A DNA stretch of 64,000 nt from Marinococcus luteus (lineage in GTDB: Bacteria; Bacillota; Bacilli; Bacillales; Marinococcaceae). Position numbers and translations under genes: made by a program. Position 1 is the first letter of the stretch, and each line of letters opens with the position of its first letter. Where the stretch lies: positions 124,001 through 188,000 of the forward strand of contig NZ_FNNC01000002.1 of NCBI RefSeq assembly GCF_900106595.1, in the 5' to 3' direction. Below are positions 34,733 through 42,726 of this stretch, one piece after another. The notes under the pieces were generated by a model. That model searched no databases. It was not told the origin of the DNA and was given only the letters and a program-made list of their open reading frames with translations.

Positions 34733-36007
34733 TTATTCTTTTTTATCTTTCCGGCCCATTCGTGACATCGTCTGCCCCCGGGACAACGTTTGAACTTCCT
34801 GTTCGTCTTCGCCAGCCTGCTCCGGCTTCTTTCCACTTGTATGCAGAGCTGCAATCTGACGCAGCCCAGCCTGAATCATCGTCAAAATCAAATACCAGGC
34901 CACAGCGATCAAAATCAGCTGTACAATACGGGTGTCAGGGAACAATGCAATCGGCATATCCCATACTGCGTGAAGCAGCACCGGAATAATAAAGATTTTC
35001 AAAAACTGCCTGTCTGTCAAATGCTTTTTCTGGAGTGGCCCGCCCCGCTTCACGAGCAGTAAAGCAGCACCGATGATGGCACCCCATACAACGTGCCCGC
35101 CAATAGACAGCCAGCCGCGTTCGAAAATAACATCTATCATTACGCCCGTCCCGTACTGCAGGCCGAAACTGAGCGCATAGCCGGCGGATTCAAATGCAGC
35201 GAATCCTGCCCCGACAACAGCACCGATCAAGAGCCCGTTCAGAATATATTTCACCTGCGTTTTCTTTATTAAGTATGCGATAATAATCAGTTTTCCCACT
35301 TCTTCGACAACACCGATGACGATAGCGCTGAAGAACCCAATTTCACCGATGGGGATAAAGGAATACAAAATCAGAGTGACAAAAATCGACGCCACCCCGC
35401 CGACGAAAAACATCTGCAGCACGCGCAGCATACTGATGTTTCTCGGGGCGTTCAGTTCGTAAAAAAATACAACGAGCGCAAACGGTGCAGCAAATGAACC
35501 GATGGCGATCATGCCGGGGATGGTCAACACGCTGCCGAAAAACAGCGTGCATCCATACAGAATCAAATATGTTATCACAAGCACCAGAAGTACACGCGAA
35601 AACAGCCACGGCTTTGGCCACGAAAGTGGAATCTCCTGCTCGTTTGGCGTTGTCAGAGAGGTCCCTGAAATAAACACCAGCTCTGCTTCCTCCCTCGTAT
35701 GCCGCTTAAAAACGTCAGAAAACAAACTTTTCAAATGAAAATCTGCCGACCCTTCTTCCCCGACGTATTGGTTAATCCGGGTCGAAGCACGGATAAAGGC
35801 ACTCCTCGCCTGGTCTCCCGGATGCTCTTCTTCTTCAAGCGTTTCAGCGAGGATCGTGCGGCTGAGCGAGAGCCAGCGGCCCCCCGTGGCTTCCGACCAC
35901 ACCAGCGTTTTAGCACCAATTTGTTTTTCATCGATTAACGCCCGCATTTGCGCACTCGACAGCGGGCCGTGCTCTTCGTCTTCCCGTTTGTAGTACCAGT
36001 AATCCAT
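34733..36007 (-). CDS. prsW: GYF-domain/PrsW-type intramembrane protease fusion
   Basis: A 424-residue protein. The N-terminus (about 1-60) reads WYYKREDEEHGPLSSAQM and is a GYF_2-type domain; a 70-residue linker follows; from about residue 133 it is an eight-span PrsW-like membrane protein with the glutamate motif GVVEEVGK, FAAFESAGYAL and two His motifs GGHVVWG and LLHAVWD. PrsW in B. subtilis cleaves the anti-sigma factor RsiW. The GYF fusion suggests that a proline-rich partner is recruited. AGGAGGGAG precedes the ATG. No sigma/anti-sigma pair is in the window. Confidence 0.85.
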   Translation of the reverse strand: MDYWYYKREDEEHGPLSSAQMRALIDEKQIGAKTLVWSEATGGRWLSLSRTILAETLEEEEHPGDQARSAFIRASTRINQYVGEEGSADFHLKSLFSDVFKRHTREEAELVFISGTSLTTPNEQEIPLSWPKPWLFSRVLLVLVITYLILYGCTLFFGSVLTIPGMIAIGSFAAPFALVVFFYELNAPRNISMLRVLQMFFVGGVASIFVTLILYSFIPIGEIGFFSAIVIGVVEEVGKLIIIAYLIKKTQVKYILNGLLIGAVVGAGFAAFESAGYALSFGLQYGTGVMIDVIFERGWLSIGGHVVWGAIIGAALLLVKRGGPLQKKHLTDRQFLKIFIIPVLLHAVWDMPIALFPDTRIVQLILIAVAWYLILTMIQAGLRQIAALHTSGKKPEQAGEDEQEVQTLSRGQTMSRMGRKDKKE

Positions 36008-36103
36008 AGACTCTCCCTCCTGCTACCGCTTCTTTAACTACTTTCATTTTACCCGAATGCCGCAAATCATAAGCCCTATACAGGACGAACGGAACCCGGG
36101 AAC

Positions 36104-36138
36104 ACAAAAACCAGCCTGTTTCTCTACAGTACTGGCTT
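36104..36138 (-). terminator. Terminator after the transglutaminase-like gene
   Basis: On the minus strand AGCCAG...CTGT, loop, ACAG...CTGGTT with one bulge, followed by TTTTG, immediately downstream of the stop at 36143. Confidence 0.6.
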
Positions 36139-36142
36139 TTCT

Positions 36143-36739
36143 TTAATTCATTTTAACAGACAGCGACTCCGGAAGCGCGTAACGGTACATATACACCGGA
36201 TCCTCGTGACGCTCCAGTACGTCCAGAAGCTCTGCCGGCGGATCCGCATATATCCCCGGGTAATCCCGCTCGTCTTTTGTCTCCTCCACGCTAAAAGCCA
36301 GCTGCTCTTTATCGGTAAAAAATTGAGCGTCAATTCCGGGCTTATTGCCTCTTGCATCCAGCCGCACCCATTTGTCCCCGTCCGCAAGATAAACGGCATT
36401 TAACGCATGAATACAGTAGCCGTCTGCCGGCTTATTAAAGAGCGTTAACCGCTGGTAGCAGAAGCCGCAGGGTATCCCTTCCGAACGAAGAAGTGCCGCC
36501 AGAAGATGTGACTTGGACCAGCAGATCCCCTCCCGGTATTTCAGCACCTTCGAGGCTCTCCGGGTGACTGTTTTACCCTGTATATCCCACGAATGGCTGA
36601 CTTCATCACGCACAAATATGTAGGCAGCTTCTATTTTTTCTTTCTCATTCATTTCTGGAAAAAACAATTCTGCCGCTTTCTGCTGAATGCTCTCCGCCTT
36701 ATAATTAACATCATAGGTTGGCTGTAAATATTTTTTCAT
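36143..36739 (-). CDS. Transglutaminase-like cysteine peptidase-fold protein
   Basis: A 198-residue cytosolic protein of the transglutaminase-like superfamily. The catalytic triad is visible: Cys in REGICWSKSHLLAALLR (about residue 84), His in GYCIHALNAVYL and Asp in WVRLDARGNK. Such proteins act as peptidases or amide-forming enzymes; no specific substrate can be named. The ATG at 36739 follows GAAAGGGTGAG; an earlier in-frame ATG lies in the upstream terminator region and is rejected. Confidence 0.85.
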   Translation of the reverse strand: MKKYLQPTYDVNYKAESIQQKAAELFFPEMNEKEKIEAAYIFVRDEVSHSWDIQGKTVTRRASKVLKYREGICWSKSHLLAALLRSEGIPCGFCYQRLTLFNKPADGYCIHALNAVYLADGDKWVRLDARGNKPGIDAQFFTDKEQLAFSVEETKDERDYPGIYADPPAELLDVLERHEDPVYMYRYALPESLSVKMN

Positions 36740-36791
36740 GTACTCACCCTTTCCTCGATGTATGATTATACTAATTAAAGCATTTAAATAC

Positions 36792-36820
36792 AAAAAGAAC
36801 AGGCCACCGCCTGTTCTTCT
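36792..36820 (-). terminator. Terminator after the NCS1 permease
   Basis: Perfect ten-base-pair stem AAGAACAGGC / GCCTGTTCTT with a 4-nt loop, followed on the minus strand by TTTTTG. Confidence 0.85.
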
Positions 36821-36827
36821 TCTCATA

Positions 36828-38222
36828 TTACGAATCCTTTATCCACTGCGGAACCGGTTTTTCGTTCCCTGTCTCTTCTTCGGTGAAGCTCTGATTCATA
36901 CCTTCCTGAACGTAGGGTTCGTGCTGTGCGATCCAGTATTTCATTAATACAGTATAGAGCAAAAGCGCCGGCAACCCGCCGATAAACCACGACCCATCGA
37001 TATTAATAAAGGACACGGCAGTACCAACAGCAATGGAAATAATCGCCGCCGGGTTCCATCCTTTAAAAGCCTGGAACAGTTTATTCTGTTCGTACAGAGC
37101 TGCTACGTTGTAGTTGCGTTTATGCACGAAGAAGAAGTCTGCAATCATCACGCCGAATACCGGTCCTAAAAAGGCGGAGACAATCGCAATAAACGTGGTA
37201 AAATAAGCAGCATTCATCAGCCACCACGGGCATGTGAACGTAGCGAGTATCCCAATAATAATGCATGACTTTGCCCACGAAATTTTGAACAGATCCATCG
37301 CTACAAGCGCCGGTGGCATAATATTGGCCATTAAGTTCGTCGTCACCTGGGCAATCGCGATAAAAATCAATACGATAATGCTTGCGACAGTGGAAGGAAT
37401 GTACTCGGAAATAACATCAATCGGATTCCAAATTCCAACCGCGGCGGCTCCGAGCATCCCGATAAACGGAAGCAGAATGCTCGGCGGCACCATGCCGACA
37501 AGATGAGCATTAATATAGGTCGATGTTTTTGTCTTTTTCGGTACGTATCTTGTGTAGTCCGATACGTTAATCAAAAGGGCTGCAAACTGCCCCACCAGTA
37601 CGGTCATTGCAAGCCAGAGAGGAATGCCCCAGGAACCGTCCACGTCTGTGGCTGCCTGCACTTCAAACCCAAACGTCGTTAAAAATAGGAAAATCAAGTA
37701 GATGATACCGCCCATTATAATTACAGAACCGATAATTTCCACCCATTTGATGGATTCAATGCCTTTAGCCGACAGAAAAATCTGCAGGGCCTGAAAACCG
37801 AAAAACCATACCCATACATTTTCAAAGCCTATAAAGCTCGAGGCAATCTGATTCAAAGCCTGGGCCCCGAGCCATGTCTGTATCCCGAACCAGAACAAAG
37901 CCGGGATGCTGCGTAAAAGTGCAGGAATTCTTGAGCCAATCGGCCCGAAGGACGAACGGAGCTGAACAACCATCGGAATACCGTGCTTCCATCCCACATA
38001 TCCATTTAATGAAAACAACAGAGCAGCCATAATATTTGCCAGAAGCAGCGCCGCGCCCGCCTGATAAAGGTTCAGGTCGCCAAACGGCGGAATCAGACTC
38101 GAACCGAGCATGAATGTACCGATCATGATCGTATCGCCCCACCACATCGCCACGTAAGCTTTCGGCCCGAGAATTCTTTCTTTTTCATTAGTAATTGGTC
38201 TCAGATCCTGCCGTGCCTGCAT
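36828..38222 (-). CDS. NCS1-family cytosine/purine/allantoin/hydantoin permease
   Basis: A 464-residue transporter with about 12 spans. NCS1 landmarks are WWGDTIMIGTFMLGSSL, MVVQLRSSFGPIGSRIPALLR (about 78-98), WFGIQTWLGAQALNQI, NVSDYTRYVP and NLMANIMPPAL. The start at 38222 has AGGAGG upstream; ten in-frame codons before it are not used. It differs clearly from the permease at 22657 and stands alone, so its substrate (allantoin, hydantoin, cytosine or purine) is open. Confidence 0.9.
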   Translation of the reverse strand: MQARQDLRPITNEKERILGPKAYVAMWWGDTIMIGTFMLGSSLIPPFGDLNLYQAGAALLLANIMAALLFSLNGYVGWKHGIPMVVQLRSSFGPIGSRIPALLRSIPALFWFGIQTWLGAQALNQIASSFIGFENVWVWFFGFQALQIFLSAKGIESIKWVEIIGSVIIMGGIIYLIFLFLTTFGFEVQAATDVDGSWGIPLWLAMTVLVGQFAALLINVSDYTRYVPKKTKTSTYINAHLVGMVPPSILLPFIGMLGAAAVGIWNPIDVISEYIPSTVASIIVLIFIAIAQVTTNLMANIMPPALVAMDLFKISWAKSCIIIGILATFTCPWWLMNAAYFTTFIAIVSAFLGPVFGVMIADFFFVHKRNYNVAALYEQNKLFQAFKGWNPAAIISIAVGTAVSFINIDGSWFIGGLPALLLYTVLMKYWIAQHEPYVQEGMNQSFTEEETGNEKPVPQWIKDS

Positions 38223-38609
38223 TATGTTCCCTCCTAAATAAAAAACGAACAATTCATGATTTCTTTATTTATTCATTCGTTTAATGATTAATTTTATTTT
38301 ATCGGAGAAGCAAGCACTCGATCATTGTTTATCATCACACAAATTTATTATTTTCTCTGTGCATTATTGCTAAAAAAGGCTGATTTATTCCATTTTAAAT
38401 GTACATTTTCTTACATTGTGAAAATTCAGCTGTTTGTTTTGATTTTTGGTAGCGGTCTCATAATTATATAGTGTTGACGGAGGCATGCAGGCCGATTAAT
38501 TTGTAACCTCTATATAAACCCCTCTTTCATGCGCGCCCGCTCTTACTCATGGTACAATCAAACGAGCGAACAAGGTCTTTCTACGGCCTGCATGAAGGAG
38601 GTTCTTTTT
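38223..38609. other. AT-rich divergent intergenic region between NCS1 permease and ubiX
   Basis: A 387-base gene-free stretch. It holds the ubiX promoter (38474-38502) and, near the permease, a spaced dyad AACGAA...TTCGTT. I see no riboswitch fold, tRNA or ORF with a ribosome site here. Confidence 0.5.
38474..38502 (+). promoter_or_regulatory. SigA-type promoter of ubiX
   Basis: TTGACG (38474-38479), 17-bp spacer, TAATTT (38497-38502), about 110 bases upstream of the TTG start of ubiX. Confidence 0.5.
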
Positions 38610-39185
38610 TTGAAATTAATTATTGGTATAACCGGCGCAACGGGTGCCATCTTCGGCATCCGCCTGCTCGAAATATTAAAATCCACCGACATCGAAACCC
38701 ATCTGATTTTATCCTCCTGGGCAAAGGCTACTATCCCGCTTGAAACTTCATACACCACGTCCCAGGTGGAGGCACTGGCCGACGTTTCATATTCCTCGAA
38801 GGATCAGGCCGCCCGCATATCCAGCGGCTCCTTTCGTACTGAAGGCATGATTATCGCTCCGTGCAGCATGAAAACGACCGCCTCCATCCGGCACGGCTTT
38901 GCGGATAACCTTATTGCCCGCGCTGCAGACGTAGTTTTAAAAGAGCGCAAGCACCTGCTGTTGATGACGCGGGAAACGCCTCTTAATACCATTCACCTGG
39001 AAAACATGCTCGCGCTTTCCAGGCTCGGCGTAACCATTGCTCCACCGATGCCTGCTTTTTACAATCATCCGGCAGATATCAATGAACTGGTCGACCATAT
39101 TGCTTACCGCACGCTCGACCAGTTCGGCATTCATATGGAGGAAGCTGACCGCTGGGAAGGCATGTCTTCGTCCAAAAATAAATAG
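38610..39185 (+). CDS. ubiX: UbiX-family flavin prenyltransferase
   Basis: A 191-residue enzyme that prenylates FMN to make the cofactor of UbiD decarboxylases. Family motifs are LIIGITGATGAIFGIRLLE at the N-terminus, PCSMKTTASIRHGFADNLIARAADV and TRETPLNTIHLENML. The start is TTG at 38610, seven bases after AAGGAGG; the in-frame ATG at 38592 lies inside that site. No UbiD decarboxylase is in the window, so the prenyl-FMN client must be elsewhere. Confidence 0.92.
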   Translation: MKLIIGITGATGAIFGIRLLEILKSTDIETHLILSSWAKATIPLETSYTTSQVEALADVSYSSKDQAARISSGSFRTEGMIIAPCSMKTTASIRHGFADNLIARAADVVLKERKHLLLMTRETPLNTIHLENMLALSRLGVTIAPPMPAFYNHPADINELVDHIAYRTLDQFGIHMEEADRWEGMSSSKNK

Positions 39186-39225
39186 AAGCGGGTGCCTGTT
39201 AATGACGGGCACCCGCTTCTATTTT
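39184..39225. terminator. Terminator between ubiX and the PhzF-family gene
   Basis: Thirteen-base-pair stem AGAAGCGGGTGCC / GGCACCCGCTTCT starting at the ubiX stop, followed by ATTTTA. It separates convergent genes. Confidence 0.8.
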
Positions 39226-39251
39226 ACAGATAAGATTCTTTTTACATTCTA

Positions 39252-40043
39252 TCAGGCCAGCCAGTCGCCCTTCATGACAGTAATCGCCTGCCCGCCGATG
39301 TGACAGCGGCTGCGGTGCATTTCCACCTCTACAACGCCTTCCCGTTCACTGACCTGTTTGGCCGTGAAGCTCTGCTTTGCCATACGTTTTGCCCAGTACG
39401 GACCGAGTGCACAGTGCGCTGAACCCGTGACCGGATCCTCCTCCACACCTATGGCTGGAAAGAAGCAGCGTGACACAAAATCGATTCCCTCTTCTTCTGA
39501 AAGAGAAGTAACTAAACATCCCCTCGTCGTATGCTCTGCTAATGCTTTCATATCCGGCACAAGGTCCCGGAGTGTCTGTTCGGAATCGACTTCTACAATA
39601 ACGTCCATCCGGTTCTGTTCCACCGCAGGCGCCTCCACTCCAAGAGCCTGCAGGAGCCCTTCATTTAAAGGCGCAGGCTCCGGCGGCTCCGACGGAAAAT
39701 CAAGCCAGATGGCTCCTTCTTTTTGAAAGGCAGCCAGGGGCCCGCTCGCGCTTTGAAACGTGATCGTCTGCGTTTCAGGGACCTCCTCTTCCCACAGCAC
39801 GTGCGCGGAGGCAAGTGTCGCATGACCGCACAAATCCACTTCAGCGGACGGGGTAAACCAGCGTATTTCGTATTCGCCTTCTCCCTTTTTAACTACAAAC
39901 GCGGTTTCAGAAAGATTCATTTCTGCAGCTGTCTGCTGCATCCACGCCTCAGACTTCTGGTCCGTTTCTTCGAGCAGGCATACGCCTGCCGGATTTCCGT
40001 AAAAAGCCTCACTTGTAAAAGCATCCACCGTATATATTTTCAT
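39252..40043 (-). CDS. PhzF-family isomerase-like protein
   Basis: A 263-residue protein with the two-lobe diaminopimelate-epimerase fold. Visible family motifs are YTVDAFTSEAFYGNPAGVC at the N-terminus, the catalytic Glu in MNLSETAFV, DLCGHATLASAHVL, and DPVTGSAHCALGPYW. PhzF proteins catalyse hydrogen shifts or epimerisation; no phenazine genes are present, so the substrate is unknown. The start at 40043 follows AAAGGAG; 15 upstream codons lack support. Confidence 0.9.
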   Translation of the reverse strand: MKIYTVDAFTSEAFYGNPAGVCLLEETDQKSEAWMQQTAAEMNLSETAFVVKKGEGEYEIRWFTPSAEVDLCGHATLASAHVLWEEEVPETQTITFQSASGPLAAFQKEGAIWLDFPSEPPEPAPLNEGLLQALGVEAPAVEQNRMDVIVEVDSEQTLRDLVPDMKALAEHTTRGCLVTSLSEEEGIDFVSRCFFPAIGVEEDPVTGSAHCALGPYWAKRMAKQSFTAKQVSEREGVVEVEMHRSRCHIGGQAITVMKGDWLA

Positions 40044-40239
40044 TCTTTTTTCTCCTTTGTGCTTTTGATTATGCCTGTATTGTAGCACGTACGCCCTTTC
40101 TTTAGGAGTTTATACACTTTAAGGAAAACATGTATTTAGGAAACAAGGATTAATTATTTATTTGATAGGGAATGGGGTATGACACATACTTACTGCCCCG
40201 GTAGTTGTGACTACAAGCAGGAAGGAGAGAAAAAAATAG

Positions 40240-41733
40240 ATGAAATGGAACTGGAAAAAAAATAAATCTCTGCCTTTTCAGGATGTTTTCGGCCCAGCTG
40301 AATCGACAATCACTCATGTCACTTATGATTCCCGGAAAATCCAGGAAAATGGCTGCTTTGTCTCGATACCGGGCAACAATATCGATGGCCACACGTTTAT
40401 TCCGGATGCTGTCCATAACGGCGCGTCCACCGTCGTGGGAAGCGACCGCGATACACTCACCCAGTATGCTGCATCATTCCCAGCCGTCACATTCGTTCTT
40501 GTCGAGGACAGTAAAACGGCGATGGCTGACTATGCAGCGCATCTGCACCATCATATTCACAAAAAAATGAACCTTTTCGGCGTAACGGGCACCAACGGGA
40601 AAACTACTGTTACGGCTTATATACGGTCAATGCTGAACAACTTAGGAGAGCCTGCGGGCATTATAGGAACAGCTGGAGTATGGTCCAAAAAGAGTAAGCA
40701 TCCATTTAAGCCCACCACCCCCACTACCCCGGAAGCGGCAGACCTGCACGATATTTTCGCCTCCTTTTATGAAGAAGGCACACGCACAGTAGCAATGGAG
40801 GCGACTTCTATTGCCATCGATTTAAAGCGTCTGCACGGCCTCGAATTTGAGGTGGGCGTTCACACCAATCTCGTATCTGAGCATATGGAGTTTCACGGCA
40901 CGATGGAGAACTATAAACGGGCAAAATTAAAATTGTTTCAGCAGTCGCGTCAGGCTGTAGTGAATCTTGATGATGACGGCATGGCCCAGGACATTTTAAA
41001 CATGTTCGGCGGACCAGTCTGGACATACGGCATCCGGCGCTCCGCAGACATTATGGCCAGCAACATCCGTACGGATGCAGGCGGGTCGAGCTTTCTGCTG
41101 ACTGTGCAGGGACGCTCCTACTTAGCCAGAGCTCCGGTATTTGGCGAATATAATATCTCCAACACTCTGGCAGCGGTAGGTTCGTGTCTAGCTGCCGGCT
41201 ATTCGGTCTCCGAAATTCTGTGCTCTCTTCCAGGCATTCAAGGTGCGGAAGGGCGTTTTCAGATTGTCTCCGATTATCCGGGAAAGCAGATTATCCTCGA
41301 TTACGCCCACACTCCTGACGCGTTGGAGCTCGTGGTGGAGACAGTTAAAAGCCTGCCTCATAAAAGGCTTATCCTCATGATTACCGGGATCGGTCTCCGG
41401 GACCCGGCCAAACGTCCGAAAATGGCAGCGGCTGTAGAAGGAAAAGCAGATCATATCATCGTCTCTGTGGATCACCCCGGGCCCTACAACCGACAGCGGA
41501 TCGTCGATGACGTTGCTTCCGGTTTTCATGATCCTGAGGCAGAGAATATATATAAAAGAAAACACCGGGAGGACGGCATCCATAAGGCTCTCTCGCTGTC
41601 AGAGAATGGCGACCTTATCGTGATTACCGGCCTCGGCTTCGGTGGGTATCAGGTCATTAACGATCAGCATGTTCCTTACGATGAACTCGAAGTGATTGAC
41701 TCTTATTTTCAGGAAAACCGGCAATTATCATAA
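40240..41733 (+). CDS. Divergent MurE-like Mur ligase, substrate unknown
   Basis: A 497-residue Mur ligase with all three domains: a MurE-type N-terminal UDP-binding domain (SITHVTYDSRKI-like, VSIPGNNIDGHTFIPDAV), the ATP P-loop GVTGTNGKTT (114-123) and a C-terminal domain with GRFQIVSDYPGKQIILDYAHTPDAL. Several otherwise strict MurE positions differ: the EVSSHAL motif reads EATSIAI, the DHLDFHG motif reads EHMEFHG, and the DNPR amino-acid-recognition motif reads DHPG (411-414). It lies outside any cell-wall gene cluster. It probably ligates a different amino acid or acceptor from housekeeping MurE. AAGGAGAG precedes the ATG. Confidence 0.82.
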   Translation: MKWNWKKNKSLPFQDVFGPAESTITHVTYDSRKIQENGCFVSIPGNNIDGHTFIPDAVHNGASTVVGSDRDTLTQYAASFPAVTFVLVEDSKTAMADYAAHLHHHIHKKMNLFGVTGTNGKTTVTAYIRSMLNNLGEPAGIIGTAGVWSKKSKHPFKPTTPTTPEAADLHDIFASFYEEGTRTVAMEATSIAIDLKRLHGLEFEVGVHTNLVSEHMEFHGTMENYKRAKLKLFQQSRQAVVNLDDDGMAQDILNMFGGPVWTYGIRRSADIMASNIRTDAGGSSFLLTVQGRSYLARAPVFGEYNISNTLAAVGSCLAAGYSVSEILCSLPGIQGAEGRFQIVSDYPGKQIILDYAHTPDALELVVETVKSLPHKRLILMITGIGLRDPAKRPKMAAAVEGKADHIIVSVDHPGPYNRQRIVDDVASGFHDPEAENIYKRKHREDGIHKALSLSENGDLIVITGLGFGGYQVINDQHVPYDELEVIDSYFQENRQLS

Positions 41734-41877
41734 GCACTTCATAAAGCATAAAACGAAGACCGTTTCCCGCGGTTCTCCAGATTGGCTGATAGTACCCTGC
41801 CTGCTTTTATATCCTTAAGATTAATAACGTTAAATACTGGGAAAGATATTATCAAGAATATGTAAAAGAGGCTTTTC

Positions 41878-42150
41878 ATGGATTATCAAATTACTGCCGT
41901 TCATATAGGCGGCAGCCGGGAAAAAGAAGAGCACATTACGCATATACAGCTGGTGGACGGAACCGAAGAAACATTAGAAAAAGCCATCGCAAGCATTGAT
42001 GAGGGCAAGGATTACTATTACCGCGTAGACGGCGGGGAGAAAGTCCGGGTGGACACGGTCCACCCGGAAGATCCAAACACGCCGGCCTATCTTCGTACCC
42101 CTCCGGATCCAATAGACGACAGACAATCTGTTAAAGCTGCCGACGTTTGA
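41878..42150 (+). CDS. DUF3892 domain protein
   Basis: A 90-residue protein whose N-terminal two-thirds fit DUF3892: ITAVHIGGSREKEEHITHI, YYYRVDGGEKVRV and a C-terminal YLRTPPDPIDD. The family is widespread in Bacillaceae with no known function. AAGAGG precedes the ATG. The gene lies 144 bases after the MurE-like gene on the same strand; no terminator hairpin is obvious between them, so they may be co-transcribed. Confidence 0.8.
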   Translation: MDYQITAVHIGGSREKEEHITHIQLVDGTEETLEKAIASIDEGKDYYYRVDGGEKVRVDTVHPEDPNTPAYLRTPPDPIDDRQSVKAADV

Positions 42151-42176
42151 GCCGGCGTATACCCCGTAACAGCAGT

Positions 42177-42212
42177 AAAGCAGCGTCCTCCTGCGGGAGG
42201 ACGCTGCTTTTT
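42177..42212. terminator. Bidirectional terminator between the DUF3892 gene and the exported repeat protein
   Basis: AAAGCAGCGTCCTCC-TGCG-GGAGGACGCTGCTTT, a fifteen-base-pair perfect stem followed by TT on the plus strand. Confidence 0.85.
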
Positions 42213-42639
42213 ACAGTTCCTGTTCAAACGGATACAGCCCCTGTGCCTCAGCCTCAGCGGCATAGTTGTTTAAAATTTCTTCAAGTATATCCTCTGCATC
42301 TTTTCCTTCTGCATCAATACCGAGCGCCTGAGCAGCCTGGGTAATTTCTATTTCCCTGACGTCCGCCATCATCTGCGACACGTCTTCAGTGACTTCCACA
42401 CCGTAAGCGGCTGCTTTCTCCTTCCATTCCGACAGAAGCACTTCATCAATTACAGTCTGTTCATCTTTATCTTTGATAGCTATGCCGTAACGCTCTGCTT
42501 TTTTCATTAAATCATTTTCCCGGATATCCGTACCCATCCGTTCTATCCCTGCTTCACTTTTTTGCGCCGATACATTGGCCGGCAGGACCACACTCGACAG
42601 TATACAGGCGGTAATGATGGCATACATCCATTTTTTCAT
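42211..42639 (-). CDS. Exported small helical-repeat protein linked to a two-component system
   Basis: A 142-residue protein with a Sec signal peptide (residues 1-25, MKKWMYAIITACIL...VSA). The mature part has four copies of an Ala-x3-Gly unit of about 27 residues, with glycines at 52, 80, 107 and 134 and aliphatic/acidic residues between, predicting helical hairpins. No lipobox or anchor is seen, so it is probably secreted or wall-associated. AAGAGG precedes the ATG at 42639. It lies 87 bases after the sensor kinase on the same strand and is likely the last gene of that operon. No named family recognised. Confidence 0.7.
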   Translation of the reverse strand: MKKWMYAIITACILSSVVLPANVSAQKSEAGIERMGTDIRENDLMKKAERYGIAIKDKDEQTVIDEVLLSEWKEKAAAYGVEVTEDVSQMMADVREIEITQAAQALGIDAEGKDAEDILEEILNNYAAEAEAQGLYPFEQEL

Positions 42640-42726
42640 CAGTTCAACCTCTTTTTTATACATAGAGTGAATTCTCACTTCATCTTATAAATGAAAAATG
42701 TCAGGAAAAAGTCAAACAGAGGATTT

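Noticed and set aside
38253-38480. Purine riboswitch before the NCS1 permease
   Set aside because: The leader lacks the conserved loop and junction sequences of purine riboswitches; only AT-rich repeats are seen.
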